Origin: an uncultured Muribaculum sp.
GTDB taxonomy: Bacteria; Bacteroidota; Bacteroidia; Bacteroidales; Muribaculaceae
Reading direction: 5' to 3'
Length of the DNA stretch: 31,215 nucleotides
Assembly: GCA_910578835.1 (NCBI GenBank)
Contig: CAJTSK010000018.1
Coordinates: 1 to 31,215, forward strand
Positions 7,290-16,355 of this stretch are shown piece after piece (positions within the stretch are counted from its first letter, which is position 1; the number at the start of each line of letters is the position of its first letter). The translations under genes were made by a program, and so were the position numbers. The notes under the pieces were generated by a model that worked only from the letters and a program-made list of their open reading frames with translations, was not told the DNA's origin and did not search any database.

Positions 7290-8483
7290 ATGGGAAAATA
7301 TGATTTTGACCGCATAATCACGCGCAAAGGCTCGGGCGCGATGAAGGTCGACGGACTTGTCGATATATTTGGGCGTAATGACCTTGAAGGCATGTGGATT
7401 GCCGACATGGACTTTGCAGTGGCACCCCCTATCACCCGGGCGCTCGCCGAAAGAATGGCACATCCGATTTACGGATACAACGTGATCCCGCGCGAATATT
7501 GGGATTCAATCATAACCTGGCTCGGACACCGCCATGACTGGAAAGTGGAGCACGAAGAAATCACCTTTATACCGGGCGTGGTGAAAGGCATTGCATTTGC
7601 TATAAACTATTTTACCTCGGCAGGCGACAAGATAGTGATACAGCCGCCGGTATATCATCCGTTCAAGATGGTTATCGAGGGCAATGAACGCGTAGTGGTC
7701 AACAATCCGCTCATACCTGCCGGTGGCAGCTACCACATGGACCTCGAAAGACTGGAACGCATATTTGCCGAAGAGCATCCGCGCATGATGATATTGTGTA
7801 ATCCTCACAACCCGGTAGGCATACAATGGGATATCGAGACTCTGCGTAATGTTGCATCGCTTGCGGCGAAATATGACGTAATCGTGGTGAGCGACGAGAT
7901 TCATGGCGACCTCATGCTTGACCGCCGTCCCCACTACCCCTTTGCATCAGTGAGCGACGAGGCGGCATCGGTGGCAATCACGCTCGGCGCGCCTTCAAAG
8001 ACATTCAACATCGCCGGACTTGTAAGTTCATGGTGTGTGATAAAAGACGAGAAACTGCGTAAAGGATTTTTCCACTGGCTTGAGACCAACGAGTTCAACG
8101 CACCCACATTCACCGCGATAATAGGCACGATGGCGGCTTACAACCATTGTGAAGACTGGCTTGACGAGATGCTTGAATATATCTCCGGCAACATCGACGA
8201 GACAGAAAGACTGCTCAATGAGCTTGCTCCCGAAATAAAGATGATACGGCCTGAAGCATCATTCCTTGTATGGCTCGACTGCCGTGGTCTCGGGCTTGAC
8301 CACAACCGGCTGATTGACATGTTTGTCGACAAGGCTCATCTTGCCTTGAACGACGGGGCGATGTTTGGCGAAGAGGGCGAAGGCTTCATGCGCATGAACC
8401 TGGGATGTCCGCGCTCCATGCTGCGCCATGCGGTCGAGTCGCTTGCCAAAGCTCTCCATAAGGGCGAAGAGGTCACCGTGTAA
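7290..8483 (+). CDS. patB: PatB/MalY-type PLP-dependent C-S lyase (aminotransferase fold I/II)
   Basis: This 397-residue fold-type I PLP enzyme has the PatB/MalY signature. GMWIADMDFAVAPPI lies near the N terminus, then the substrate/PLP region NPHNPVG, the PLP-binding DEIHGDL, and the Schiff-base lysine K237 in TLGAPSKTFNIAGL. Characterised PatB/MalY proteins are cystathionine or cysteine-S-conjugate beta-lyases that release pyruvate, ammonia and a thiol, acting in sulfur amino-acid metabolism. Some homologues are annotated as aminotransferases, and the exact substrate cannot be read from sequence. ATG 7290 (MGKYDFDRI) was chosen over an upstream in-frame TTG because that is the conserved N terminus. 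The 3' end overlaps the opposing GSCFA gene by 11 bp, so the two convergent messages are complementary at their ends. Confidence 0.9.
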   Translation: MGKYDFDRIITRKGSGAMKVDGLVDIFGRNDLEGMWIADMDFAVAPPITRALAERMAHPIYGYNVIPREYWDSIITWLGHRHDWKVEHEEITFIPGVVKGIAFAINYFTSAGDKIVIQPPVYHPFKMVIEGNERVVVNNPLIPAGGSYHMDLERLERIFAEEHPRMMILCNPHNPVGIQWDIETLRNVASLAAKYDVIVVSDEIHGDLMLDRRPHYPFASVSDEAASVAITLGAPSKTFNIAGLVSSWCVIKDEKLRKGFFHWLETNEFNAPTFTAIIGTMAAYNHCEDWLDEMLEYISGNIDETERLLNELAPEIKMIRPEASFLVWLDCRGLGLDHNRLIDMFVDKAHLALNDGAMFGEEGEGFMRMNLGCPRSMLRHAVESLAKALHKGEEVTV

Positions 8484-9447
8484 GCCGGTCAAGTGCCGGC
8501 TGAAGTGCAGGACAGCGCGACAGGAGGTCGGCACGCATTGCCGCGGTGGCGCGCTCAAACTCATTGTCGGCGACACCCGACAGTGAGCGATGCCGGAGAC
8601 GCTTCACAAGGCGCGCACACTCTGCACCAAGGCGCATGTCAGCCTCGCTGACAAAGGAACGCCGGAAAATATCGTAGATATAGTCGACCGCGACATCTGA
8701 CGGATGCACCATGTCTGCCGCATAGAAGCGATAATCGCGCAAGTCGTCGAGCATAATCTCGTAGGAAGGGAAATAGAGCGCTGTTGCCGCATTTTCAGCC
8801 ACGAGCCTGTCAACGGCAAGGAGCAGCGTAGACTTGCTTACCTGATTGCCGTGGGCGCCGTCAGAGAGGTGGCGTATGGGGCTTACGGTGAAGATTACCT
8901 TCAGGTCGGGATAACGCGCGGTAATCTCGCGCAATATCTTTTTCCAAAGACCTAAAATCTGAGTGGAGTTAAGCATCTCCCTGTTAAATAGCGAAGCAGG
9001 CTGCTTATGGCAGTTTGCCACAACACGGTTGCCCTCTTTAAGCCTGAATATCCACGCTGTGCCGAAGGTGATGATTAATGCCGACGCCCGCTGAAGGGCA
9101 TTGCGCGCTTCGGCTGCCGACTCATTCATCATGCGAAGCACCTCGTCGCGGTCAACACCTGAAAAGCGTGAGTGATGGGAATAGCTGCGCCACACTCCTT
9201 CATGCTGAAAAAGCTCGTCGGCAGTGAAATCGCGGTCATACAGCAGGTCAAGCATTGACGACGCTATGCTCGCGGGGTTGTAAAGGGTTCCACACGGATT
9301 GACCACGCAATCATACAGCTCGCCTTGCAGACGCGCCCCTATATTGTCAGTGAAACATGAGCCCATCATCACTATCGGGCGGTCGTGAGACACAGTCCCG
9401 GAAAGACCCTCAAGAGGTTTTACTGTCGTGCGGAAGTCCATAAGCAT
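8473..9447 (-). CDS. GSCFA-domain protein (SGNH-hydrolase-like)
   Basis: The 324-residue protein carries the family-defining GSCF motif early on (IVMMGSCFTDNIGARL), followed by the conserved VNPCGTLYNPASI and ALIITFGTAWIFR blocks and a distal FFxSYEIMLDDLRDYRFYxxDxxHPS-type segment (seen as YFPSYEIMLDDLRDYRFYAA, then DMVHPS). These blocks resemble SGNH/GDSL esterases or acyltransferases, with Ser in GS and His in HPS as likely catalytic residues. GSCFA proteins are common in Bacteroidetes and proteobacteria, often near polysaccharide genes; the substrate is unknown. The ATG at 9447 shares its A with the TGA of the preceding gene (TGATG), which suggests translational coupling; ATG 9441 is the alternative. 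As the last gene of the envelope operon it may modify the exported glycan, which is an inference. Confidence 0.88.
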   Translation of the reverse strand: MLMDFRTTVKPLEGLSGTVSHDRPIVMMGSCFTDNIGARLQGELYDCVVNPCGTLYNPASIASSMLDLLYDRDFTADELFQHEGVWRSYSHHSRFSGVDRDEVLRMMNESAAEARNALQRASALIITFGTAWIFRLKEGNRVVANCHKQPASLFNREMLNSTQILGLWKKILREITARYPDLKVIFTVSPIRHLSDGAHGNQVSKSTLLLAVDRLVAENAATALYFPSYEIMLDDLRDYRFYAADMVHPSDVAVDYIYDIFRRSFVSEADMRLGAECARLVKRLRHRSLSGVADNEFERATAAMRADLLSRCPALQPALDRLTR

Positions 9448-11435
9448 CAATACATTTTATAGTCAATCGAAAGCACCTGAAACTCGGTGCGGCGGTTTAT
9501 CTGGTCGGCAATCTCCTGGTCGACCTCTTCGGGGAGCGCAAGTATATACTCCTCGTTAAGCACGTCGCCCTCCTTGTATTGTGGGAACTCGCGTGCGAGT
9601 TTCTTGGTGATGACCTTCGGGCGCGACTTGCCGTAGCCCTGAGGCTGAAGACGGTCAGGCTTTATTCCTGCAGCGATGAGATAGTCGATTACCGACTGTG
9701 CGCGACGCTCCGACAGGTTCATGTTGTACTCCTCCGAGCCCCAGCGGTCGGTGTGGGAAGCCATCTCGATAGTCACATTGGGATTGTCGTGAAGCACCTG
9801 CACGATGGAGTCGAGCGCGACACACGATTCGGGACGAAGCGTAGCCTTGTCAAAGTCGTAGAAGATGTTGTCGACCACATTGGGCTTTGTGATGGACGCG
9901 AGTATGAAGTCAACGTTGTAATCGGCATCTTCTTCAGCGGTGTCGGATGTAAACTCCTGACGGGCATTTAGATACCCTTTTGCACCGGCGAGCATCACAT
10001 ATCTCACCCCGCGCTGCAGCGGAAACGAGAAAGAGCCGTCGACCTTGCCGGTAGCTTTCTGATTGGACCCGTCATCACCGATTATACGTATCACGGCATT
10101 AGGCACAGGCTCTTCGTCGCGGTCAAGCACCATGCCGCTTATGGTAATCTTCAAGTCGGGCAAGACAAAAGAGTAAAGATGGTCATAGCCACGGCCGTCG
10201 CCTCGGTTGGAGCTGAAATAGCCGCTCTCACCCTCACCGAAAGTGATACCGAAATCGTCGGCAGAGGAATTAACAGGCGAGCCCATGTTTTCCACGCTCC
10301 AGCCACCTGACGGGCGGTGTGTAGCCTTGAAGATGTCAAGACCGCCGAGTCCGGCATGTCCGTTGCTTGAAAAATACATCACACTGTCGGCACGCATGTA
10401 AGGGAACACCTCGTCGCCCGGAGTATTGATAAACTCGCCGAGATTTTCAAGCGAACCGGCGCGCTCTTTCAGGTTGATGCGCCATATATCTTTTCCGCCA
10501 TATCCACCCGGCATATCGGAAGAGAAATATAGCCAGACGCCGTCGGGCGACACGGCAGGATGCCCGTAGGCGGAAAGCGTGTCGGCGGTAATTTCAAATT
10601 TCACCGGTGCGCTCCACTTGGCATCGCTTCGCTGCGAAGTATAGATTTCGACCGACGTATTGGCGTTCGGCTCACGGCGCGCACGCGTGAGATACATAGT
10701 CTGTCCGTCGGGAGTGAATGACACTATACCCTCGTCATGTTCCGAGTTCAGCTCACCTTCCACCGCTTCGGGACGCTGCCACTCGCCACGCTCGTTCTTC
10801 CGCGCGACCCAGATGTCGCTCTTCTTCATTCCGGTAATCTCGCTTTTGTGGGAGCCGGTCACCTTCTCATTGGTAGTGGTGAAGTATAGCGCATCGGCAC
10901 TCTTGTCGAGAAACATCGGCGCGAAATCAGCGCGACGCGAGTTAAACAGTTTGGCATTTTTCACGACATAGCGCGTGGGATTTTTCTTGACATCCAGCCC
11001 CATGCGGCAACCCGCGATACCGGTCTCCGCCACATCGGCATCTTTCGGAGAGGTGGCAAGATAGTCGTTGTAAGCGTTTATTGCCGGCTGATACTTGCCC
11101 TCAGCCTGAAGCGACTGCGCCATATAGAGGATAGCAGTCGAATCGGGATAGCCGTAACGCAGGGCATTCTGATAAGCCGCCGAAGCACGGGCATTCATGT
11201 TAAGACGCCTGTAACATTCGCCCATTTTGTAGGCAATCTCGCCACGCTGCGGGCGTTCCTCCCTCTTGGTAAGCTTATTATACACCTTGCGGTAAGTGCG
11301 CGAGGCATCATAATACTCTCCGCGCGCCATCTGCTCGTCGGCAACAGACAATTTTGCCGCCCCACACCCTGTGACAACAAGGCATAGCAGCGGCAATATG
11401 ACGTAAAATACAGTTTTAAATGATAATGACTTCAT
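9447..11435 (-). CDS. PorE-like outer-membrane lipoprotein (TPR, beta-propeller, CRD, OmpA)
   Basis: The 662-residue protein has a lipoprotein signal peptide with lipobox VTGC and lipidated C24. TPR-like helices follow (about 30-150), then PD40/WD40-like propeller blades (about 165-425; repeated SPDGVWLYFSSDMPGGYGGKD and DSVMYFSSNGHAGLGGLD types), a carboxypeptidase-regulatory-like beta sandwich (about 430-520, ISGMVLDRDEEPVPNA) and a C-terminal OmpA domain (about 530-660, SHTDRWGSEEYNMNLSERRA) that should bind peptidoglycan. This domain order and length match PorE of the Porphyromonas gingivalis type IX secretion system. PorE-like proteins also occur in Bacteroidales that lack a full T9SS, so a structural envelope role is possible. 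It is co-directional with the capsule-type export genes (26 bp from wzz) and coupled to the GSCFA gene. Domains are confident; T9SS membership is not. Confidence 0.9.
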   Translation of the reverse strand: MKSLSFKTVFYVILPLLCLVVTGCGAAKLSVADEQMARGEYYDASRTYRKVYNKLTKREERPQRGEIAYKMGECYRRLNMNARASAAYQNALRYGYPDSTAILYMAQSLQAEGKYQPAINAYNDYLATSPKDADVAETGIAGCRMGLDVKKNPTRYVVKNAKLFNSRRADFAPMFLDKSADALYFTTTNEKVTGSHKSEITGMKKSDIWVARKNERGEWQRPEAVEGELNSEHDEGIVSFTPDGQTMYLTRARREPNANTSVEIYTSQRSDAKWSAPVKFEITADTLSAYGHPAVSPDGVWLYFSSDMPGGYGGKDIWRINLKERAGSLENLGEFINTPGDEVFPYMRADSVMYFSSNGHAGLGGLDIFKATHRPSGGWSVENMGSPVNSSADDFGITFGEGESGYFSSNRGDGRGYDHLYSFVLPDLKITISGMVLDRDEEPVPNAVIRIIGDDGSNQKATGKVDGSFSFPLQRGVRYVMLAGAKGYLNARQEFTSDTAEEDADYNVDFILASITKPNVVDNIFYDFDKATLRPESCVALDSIVQVLHDNPNVTIEMASHTDRWGSEEYNMNLSERRAQSVIDYLIAAGIKPDRLQPQGYGKSRPKVITKKLAREFPQYKEGDVLNEEYILALPEEVDQEIADQINRRTEFQVLSIDYKMY

Positions 11436-11461
11436 ACCTAAATAACGCAGCTCCCGCTACA

Positions 11462-12574
11462 TTATTTTACTTCGGCATCCTCCTTTTTAGGCAGACGGAA
11501 ATCTTTCAGGAAGAGAACCCATGCACATGCTGCAACAACGGCAAGGAATACACATCCCACAAGGATGAGCATCTTTGACGGCTTGGAGGCACGCAAAGGC
11601 ACCGTGGCGGGCTGAACGACGGTATAGACAGGAGTGGTCTGCTGCACCTTAGCCTTTGCAGCCTGGAGCTGTGTGGCGGTCTGGTTATAGAGACTGTAGG
11701 CAAGCGACACTTCATTTTCAAGACGTGTACGCTCTGTCTGACCGGAGCGAAGCACTATGCCCTGATTGCGGTCGATATAGTCGGCAAGCTGCTTCTGCAC
11801 CTTGTAATATTCCGCCTTAGCCTCGTCATTGAGTTTCTGGGCATATGCAAGGTCCTGACGTGCCTTCTCGGTACGGTAGTTGGTCACATATTCCTGAAGT
11901 CGGAGTGCCACCGTGTCGGCAAGCATAGCCGACACCATGGGGTCCTGCATGGTCGCTGAAAGAGTGATGACCGAAGTCTTGGTGTCTACATCGGCGCTTA
12001 CACGTGCATTGATAGCCTCCACAATAGCCTGTTCACCTTTGGTGAGCTGAAAGGTATTGACCGCGCCGTCGCCCTCCGCCTCTTCTTCCGAGGTGAAGAG
12101 TGAGAGCACACCGCCGATTGCCTTTCCGGGAAGCGACATCACCGCACTCCACCATGGAGCCGAGGTGTCTTCTTCGAGGAATTGCCTTACGGTGACTGTC
12201 TTGTCATCATCTTTAGACACCGTAACAGGCACATCAAAAAGGCTTACCGTGAAGGGCACGGAATTTACAACATCGGGATAAAGCTGCGGATACACGGCGT
12301 CGGCACCCTGTGACGAGCCGAGGTTTATACCCGCCATAGCGGCAAGTCCCGACATGCCGCTTACCTTTGACCCGTCAGTTGCCTCAGGCGCAAGCTTTAT
12401 TGTCGTAGTATATTCCTTGGGGATACTGAAAGCTATTACAATTCCTGCGACAGCACCTATCAAGCCCCATTTAAGGATGGTCTTTCTCGCATCCCATATC
12501 TTGCCGGCGAGTTCAAGAAGGTCTATTTCCTGCTCCTCATCCTCGATATTATGTTTTTCTTCCTGCATAGTCAT
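11462..12574 (-). CDS. Wzz-type polysaccharide chain-length/co-polymerase protein
   Basis: This 370-residue inner-membrane protein has an N-terminal Wzz domain. A first membrane helix (ILKWGLIGAVAGIVIAFSIP) is followed by YTTTIKLAPE, a long periplasmic region with coiled-coil heptads (about 220-310, LNDEAKAEYYKVQKQLADY), the typical proline-rich stretch VQPATVPLRASKPSK and a second membrane helix (LILVGCVFLAVVAACAWVLF) with a short cytosolic tail. It lacks the C-terminal tyrosine kinase of Wzc. Family members set the chain length of O-antigen or capsule and bridge to the Wza-like channel, whose gene lies 17 bp upstream. Starts at 12574 or 12568 (MQEEKHN) are both possible; an acidic cytosolic N terminus is seen either way. 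Confidence 0.9.
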   Translation of the reverse strand: MTMQEEKHNIEDEEQEIDLLELAGKIWDARKTILKWGLIGAVAGIVIAFSIPKEYTTTIKLAPEATDGSKVSGMSGLAAMAGINLGSSQGADAVYPQLYPDVVNSVPFTVSLFDVPVTVSKDDDKTVTVRQFLEEDTSAPWWSAVMSLPGKAIGGVLSLFTSEEEAEGDGAVNTFQLTKGEQAIVEAINARVSADVDTKTSVITLSATMQDPMVSAMLADTVALRLQEYVTNYRTEKARQDLAYAQKLNDEAKAEYYKVQKQLADYIDRNQGIVLRSGQTERTRLENEVSLAYSLYNQTATQLQAAKAKVQQTTPVYTVVQPATVPLRASKPSKMLILVGCVFLAVVAACAWVLFLKDFRLPKKEDAEVK

Positions 12575-12591
12575 TGCGTTTGTAGGAGTTA

Positions 12592-15015
12592 TTATTTAAA
12601 CAAGTTTGCGAGAGCGGCAGCCATTGTGGCAACAGAACCGAGCGCCGATACCGACGACAATATCGCAGTCCAGTTGACACCTTGTCCCTTATGCTTCGAG
12701 GGCACTACAATCTGGCAACCCGGCTCGATGCGGGCACTGCCCTTTGCAATAGCCACCTCGCCATTCATATAGATAATGAAAGCCTTGTTCTTTTTTGCGT
12801 ACTCGCCGTAACCGCCGGCTTGCTCCACATAATACTTGAGTTTCTTTCCGGGCTTGTAAGTAACCGTGTTGGGGAACATCACGTCACCTGAAATTCTCAC
12901 CGTATTGGTGTACTCGGGAATCGAGAGCACATCACCTTCCTTCATCACAAGGTCGGCATCGCTGCCGGGCATAGCGAGAGCCTTGTCAAGCTCAATCGCC
13001 ACGCTGTAAGTGGTAGGAAGATTAATCTTTGCGATTGAGATAGAGTCACCTTCAGTCTGCATTCCGGTAGCGAGACGCAATGTCTCTTCACGCAACCTCA
13101 CTTCTTCAGGCGACATCTGACGCATCACATGCGCGCCCTTGATGTAGGCTGAAGGCGTAAGTCCTCCCGCACGACGGATAATATCGCTCACGCGCTCATT
13201 TTTTGTTTCAAGAGTGTAGCCTCCGTCAAACGCGACTTCGCCTACTACATTTATACGTCGCTGAGTCTGATAGCCCGGGCTGCGGCGCACCTCTACAATA
13301 TCGTAAGGTTCAAGCGTGAATCCCGGGTCGCCGTCAATCACAAGACCGTCTTTAAGAGAGAAAGTGTAAGTCTTGGATATCTCGTCGGTAGGCATAAGGC
13401 TTGTCGGGTCGACAAGGCGGCGCGATACATCCACCTTGGCGGTCGAGGCACCGTTGAGCAATCCGCCGGCCTGAATCACCAGGTCTTCAACAGTGGTATT
13501 GTCGGCAAAAGGATATACTCCGGGATGAGCCACAAGACCAAATATCGACAACTCGCCACGGTCGTTAAGCTCATGGATGCTCGGCACTACAAGCACGTCG
13601 TTGCGCTTCAGCGTGATATCAGGTCGACGACCAGAGAGTATGCCTCCGAGGTCGACGGGAATAAGTTCAAGTGACAAGTCAGCACCCTCGCGATACAACA
13701 TGACGCGGGTAGTATAGGCATCTTCGGTAAGACCCTCGGCTTTCTTCACGAGGTCACCTACCGTGCGCAAATCAGTGGCAAGGGCATACATGCCGGGACG
13801 GAATACAGATCCTTTCAGCTCAACGCGGTTAGCATATCGGTCAAGAATAGTACCTACGGTTACAATGTCACCGTCAAGCAGCTTATAGGTGTCGAAATCA
13901 CCATTCACGATATTGAACAGCTCATTTTCACGACCTGACTGACGGGCAAGTCTTACCTGCTCGGTATAAGCATCGCCGGTAAATCCGCCGGCATACTCGA
14001 TAAGGTCGCCAAGCGTCTCGCCATCCTTAACCTCATAATACATCGGGCGCTTTACATTACCTGAGATATTGACAAGATTCTCATAGGGAGGCACGATTAT
14101 GACGTCGCCTTCCTGAAGGCGTATATTGCCGGTCTGCTTGCCGTCAAACAGGAATTCATACACGTCCACGCCTACGATTCTCTTACCGTTACGCAACACC
14201 TCGATATTACGCATACTACCTATGTCGTTGATACCGCCCGACTTATAAAGGGCGTGGAAAACGGTAGAGAACGGTGACAGGCGGTAAGTACCGGGAACGG
14301 CAACCTCACCCATCAAGTCGACCTGAATGGTGCGCACCTGACCAAGAGTCACATTGACCTCCGATTCAGGCTCCAAGCCGCCTACTCCGGCATATTTGCT
14401 TGCAAAACGACCCTTGATATGGTTGTTTGCCTCCTGTATGGTCATCCCGTTAAGATAGATGGGGCCAATCTGCGAAACCATTATGCTTCCTTCAGGAGTG
14501 ATGGTCTGCCTTATGTGGTCCTCACTCGCACCCCAGATGTCGATTACAATCTCATCACCGGGTCCGAGGCGGTAATTTTGCGGAGTAGCGACATTTTCAT
14601 TAGGCTCAAATGACAATGACTGATTACGGAACACGCTGTGACCGTAGACGCGACGCGCCTCCACTTTATCATTGTCACCCTCCTCGACCTCACGCTGCAC
14701 ATCGTCAAGTGTACCGGGAGTGATTTCATTGGCAGCCGACCTGCCGCGCTCAACACGCGCCGCACCTACACTTTGGGCGGCAACGTTGGTTTCACTACCT
14801 TGTGATTCCTCATAGCGTGACTTCAGTCTCTCGACCTGTTCCGGAGTCACTCCGCGCGCAATCAGCTCTTTGCCTATCTGTTGCTGCGACTTGCCCTGGG
14901 CTGTAGCTGTTTTTACATAAGCGACAACCTGGTCGTCGGTCATGCGTGCCGAGGCGGTTGCACCTGCAAGCAACATGGCTATTGCAAAAATCGCAGTCCG
15001 TAAATTATTTCGCAT
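12592..15015 (-). CDS. Wza-like polysaccharide export protein with multiple SLBB domains
   Basis: The chosen start is ATG 15015 (MRNNLRTAIFAIAMLLAGATASA), which gives a clear signal peptide and has AAAGGA a few bases upstream; the longer frame to 15090 adds a tail that does not fit. The 807-residue protein has an N-terminal helical region, a poly-export (PES) domain (about 145-225, YRLGPGDEIVIDIWGAS), and at least five SLBB beta-grasp repeats (VDLMGEVAVPGTYRLSP, VELKGSVFRPGMYAL, and similar GxVxxPGxY blocks to the C terminus), ending in a hydrophobic segment. It is longer than E. coli Wza (379 residues), as is usual for Bacteroidetes homologues, and there is no lipobox cysteine. It should form the outer-membrane/periplasmic conduit for an exopolysaccharide. 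It follows the initiating transferase by 43 bp and precedes wzz. Confidence 0.92.
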   Translation of the reverse strand: MRNNLRTAIFAIAMLLAGATASARMTDDQVVAYVKTATAQGKSQQQIGKELIARGVTPEQVERLKSRYEESQGSETNVAAQSVGAARVERGRSAANEITPGTLDDVQREVEEGDNDKVEARRVYGHSVFRNQSLSFEPNENVATPQNYRLGPGDEIVIDIWGASEDHIRQTITPEGSIMVSQIGPIYLNGMTIQEANNHIKGRFASKYAGVGGLEPESEVNVTLGQVRTIQVDLMGEVAVPGTYRLSPFSTVFHALYKSGGINDIGSMRNIEVLRNGKRIVGVDVYEFLFDGKQTGNIRLQEGDVIIVPPYENLVNISGNVKRPMYYEVKDGETLGDLIEYAGGFTGDAYTEQVRLARQSGRENELFNIVNGDFDTYKLLDGDIVTVGTILDRYANRVELKGSVFRPGMYALATDLRTVGDLVKKAEGLTEDAYTTRVMLYREGADLSLELIPVDLGGILSGRRPDITLKRNDVLVVPSIHELNDRGELSIFGLVAHPGVYPFADNTTVEDLVIQAGGLLNGASTAKVDVSRRLVDPTSLMPTDEISKTYTFSLKDGLVIDGDPGFTLEPYDIVEVRRSPGYQTQRRINVVGEVAFDGGYTLETKNERVSDIIRRAGGLTPSAYIKGAHVMRQMSPEEVRLREETLRLATGMQTEGDSISIAKINLPTTYSVAIELDKALAMPGSDADLVMKEGDVLSIPEYTNTVRISGDVMFPNTVTYKPGKKLKYYVEQAGGYGEYAKKNKAFIIYMNGEVAIAKGSARIEPGCQIVVPSKHKGQGVNWTAILSSVSALGSVATMAAALANLFK

Positions 15016-15058
15016 AATTTTGAATCCTTTTTTATAAATATGGCTTGGTTGAATAATT

Positions 15059-16177
15059 TTATTTCTTAATCTCATCCTTCTTTCCGGCAATCCTGTGAGA
15101 AAGCCATATATTCACTCCTGTCCAGAAGCCAACAATTATCACAAGAAGGATATTCACCTCAATATAACGAGAAAGATAGATACTTATTACACTAATCGCA
15201 AGAGCTATCATCACGATTGTAACCATACACACACGCGGCTTGAGCCCGAGAGCAAGCAGCTTATGATGAATGTGGGTCTTGTCGGGGAGGAACGGATTAC
15301 GATGCTTGCGTATGCGGTGAAGGAACACCCTCACAACGTCAAGACAGGGAATCAGCAGCGGAGAAAACGCAAGGATAAAGGCGTTGGTGCCGAAAGCATC
15401 ACAACCAAGCGATGACACATGATAAAGCTGAAGGCTTAAAAACGAGAGTATCAAGCCGATAGTGAGCGAACCGGTGTCGCCCATAAATATCTTTTTACGC
15501 TTGTTTACGTCGCCAAACACATTATAATAGAAAAATGGGACAAGCACTCCGAGAGTAGCAAACGAAATCATGGCAAACAGATACTGTCCGTACATGAAAA
15601 AGCCTATGCCATAGATAATCAGCGCCGCACTCGAAAGGCCTGACGCAAGACCGTCGATACCGTCAATAAGGTTAATCGAATTAACGACATACACTATCAC
15701 GACAATAGTAAGCGGGATGCCTATCCACCATACCATACGGTCGACAAACAGCACACCTGAAAGCCCATGAAGCCAAAGGCCGCCGGCGATAAGGAGCACC
15801 GCACAGAATATCTGTACTACGAATTTCGCACGATAACGCACACCCACAAGGTCATCAGCCATGCCGACAAGATAGAGCGTGAAAAGCGAACAGAAGCCAA
15901 ATGTAATCGTCGTCGAATCAAGAATCAGCGACTCTTCCATTCCGGCATAGCCAAGTAGAGAGTTGACACCCAGCAACAAAGCAACGGAAAAACACACAAC
16001 CGGGGTAAACGCTATGCCACCAAGACGAGGCACTGCTCCCTTATGTATTTTTCGGGGATCAGGTTCATCAAACAAATTACGTCGAAACGCAACCAAAAGT
16101 ATCTGCGGAATAAGTATACCTGCAAAAAGTACACAAAGCAGAAAAGCACATAAGGAATTAATCAGCCAATAATCCAT
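15059..16177 (-). CDS. WecA/TagO-like undecaprenyl-phosphate sugar-1-phosphate transferase
   Basis: This 372-residue polytopic membrane enzyme of the MraY/WecA family has about ten to eleven helices and all family motifs: RKIHKGAVPRLGG, the Mg-binding aspartates in GMADDLVGV, NSINLIDGIDGLASG, FMGDTGSLTIG and the terminal HIHHKLL that separates WecA-like enzymes from MraY. The reaction moves a HexNAc-1-phosphate from a UDP-sugar to undecaprenyl phosphate at the cytosolic face of the inner membrane, starting O-antigen or exopolysaccharide synthesis. It is the first gene of the operon and has its own promoter about 50 bp upstream. No other glycosyltransferases, flippase or polymerase are present here, so the sugar-assembly genes must lie elsewhere. 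Confidence 0.93.
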   Translation of the reverse strand: MDYWLINSLCAFLLCVLFAGILIPQILLVAFRRNLFDEPDPRKIHKGAVPRLGGIAFTPVVCFSVALLLGVNSLLGYAGMEESLILDSTTITFGFCSLFTLYLVGMADDLVGVRYRAKFVVQIFCAVLLIAGGLWLHGLSGVLFVDRMVWWIGIPLTIVVIVYVVNSINLIDGIDGLASGLSSAALIIYGIGFFMYGQYLFAMISFATLGVLVPFFYYNVFGDVNKRKKIFMGDTGSLTIGLILSFLSLQLYHVSSLGCDAFGTNAFILAFSPLLIPCLDVVRVFLHRIRKHRNPFLPDKTHIHHKLLALGLKPRVCMVTIVMIALAISVISIYLSRYIEVNILLVIIVGFWTGVNIWLSHRIAGKKDEIKK

Positions 16178-16227
16178 ATTCTCTATGTTGTTGTAATGTG
16201 TATGCTATTCACCTAATTTAGGAACTG

Positions 16228-16260
16228 CAAATTTAATACTTTTTTAATACTTCTTGCAAA
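16228..16260 (-). promoter_or_regulatory. Promoter of the polysaccharide operon
   Basis: On the minus strand TAAATTTG (plus 16235-16228) matches TAnnTTTG, and TTTG (plus 16260-16257) lies 21 bp upstream as the -33 box, giving a full Bacteroidetes promoter. The start site would be near 16221, leaving a leader of about 44 nt before the ATG at 16177. The leader shows no recognisable riboswitch. Confidence 0.75.
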
Positions 16261-16297
16261 ATTTATCGTCAGAAAATACAAATTAATAACTTATTAC

Positions 16298-16335
16298 AAA
16301 AAAATGAGGATATGCCTTGCAGGGCATATCCTCAT
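16298..16335 (-). terminator. Intrinsic terminator of the ilv operon
   Basis: A perfect 13-bp inverted repeat, ATGAGGATATGCC (16304-16316) and GGCATATCCTCAT (16323-16335), has a 6-nt loop. On the minus strand the stem is followed by a run of seven T. It lies 18 bp beyond the element that follows ilvC, so it was probably the native ilvC terminator before the insertion. Confidence 0.9.
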
Positions 16336-16355
16336 CATATGGTCAATTAACCTTA

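Noticed and set aside
15016..15090. Longer Wza-like protein starting at 15090
   Set aside because: The extra 25 residues are basic and precede a proper signal peptide that begins at 15015.
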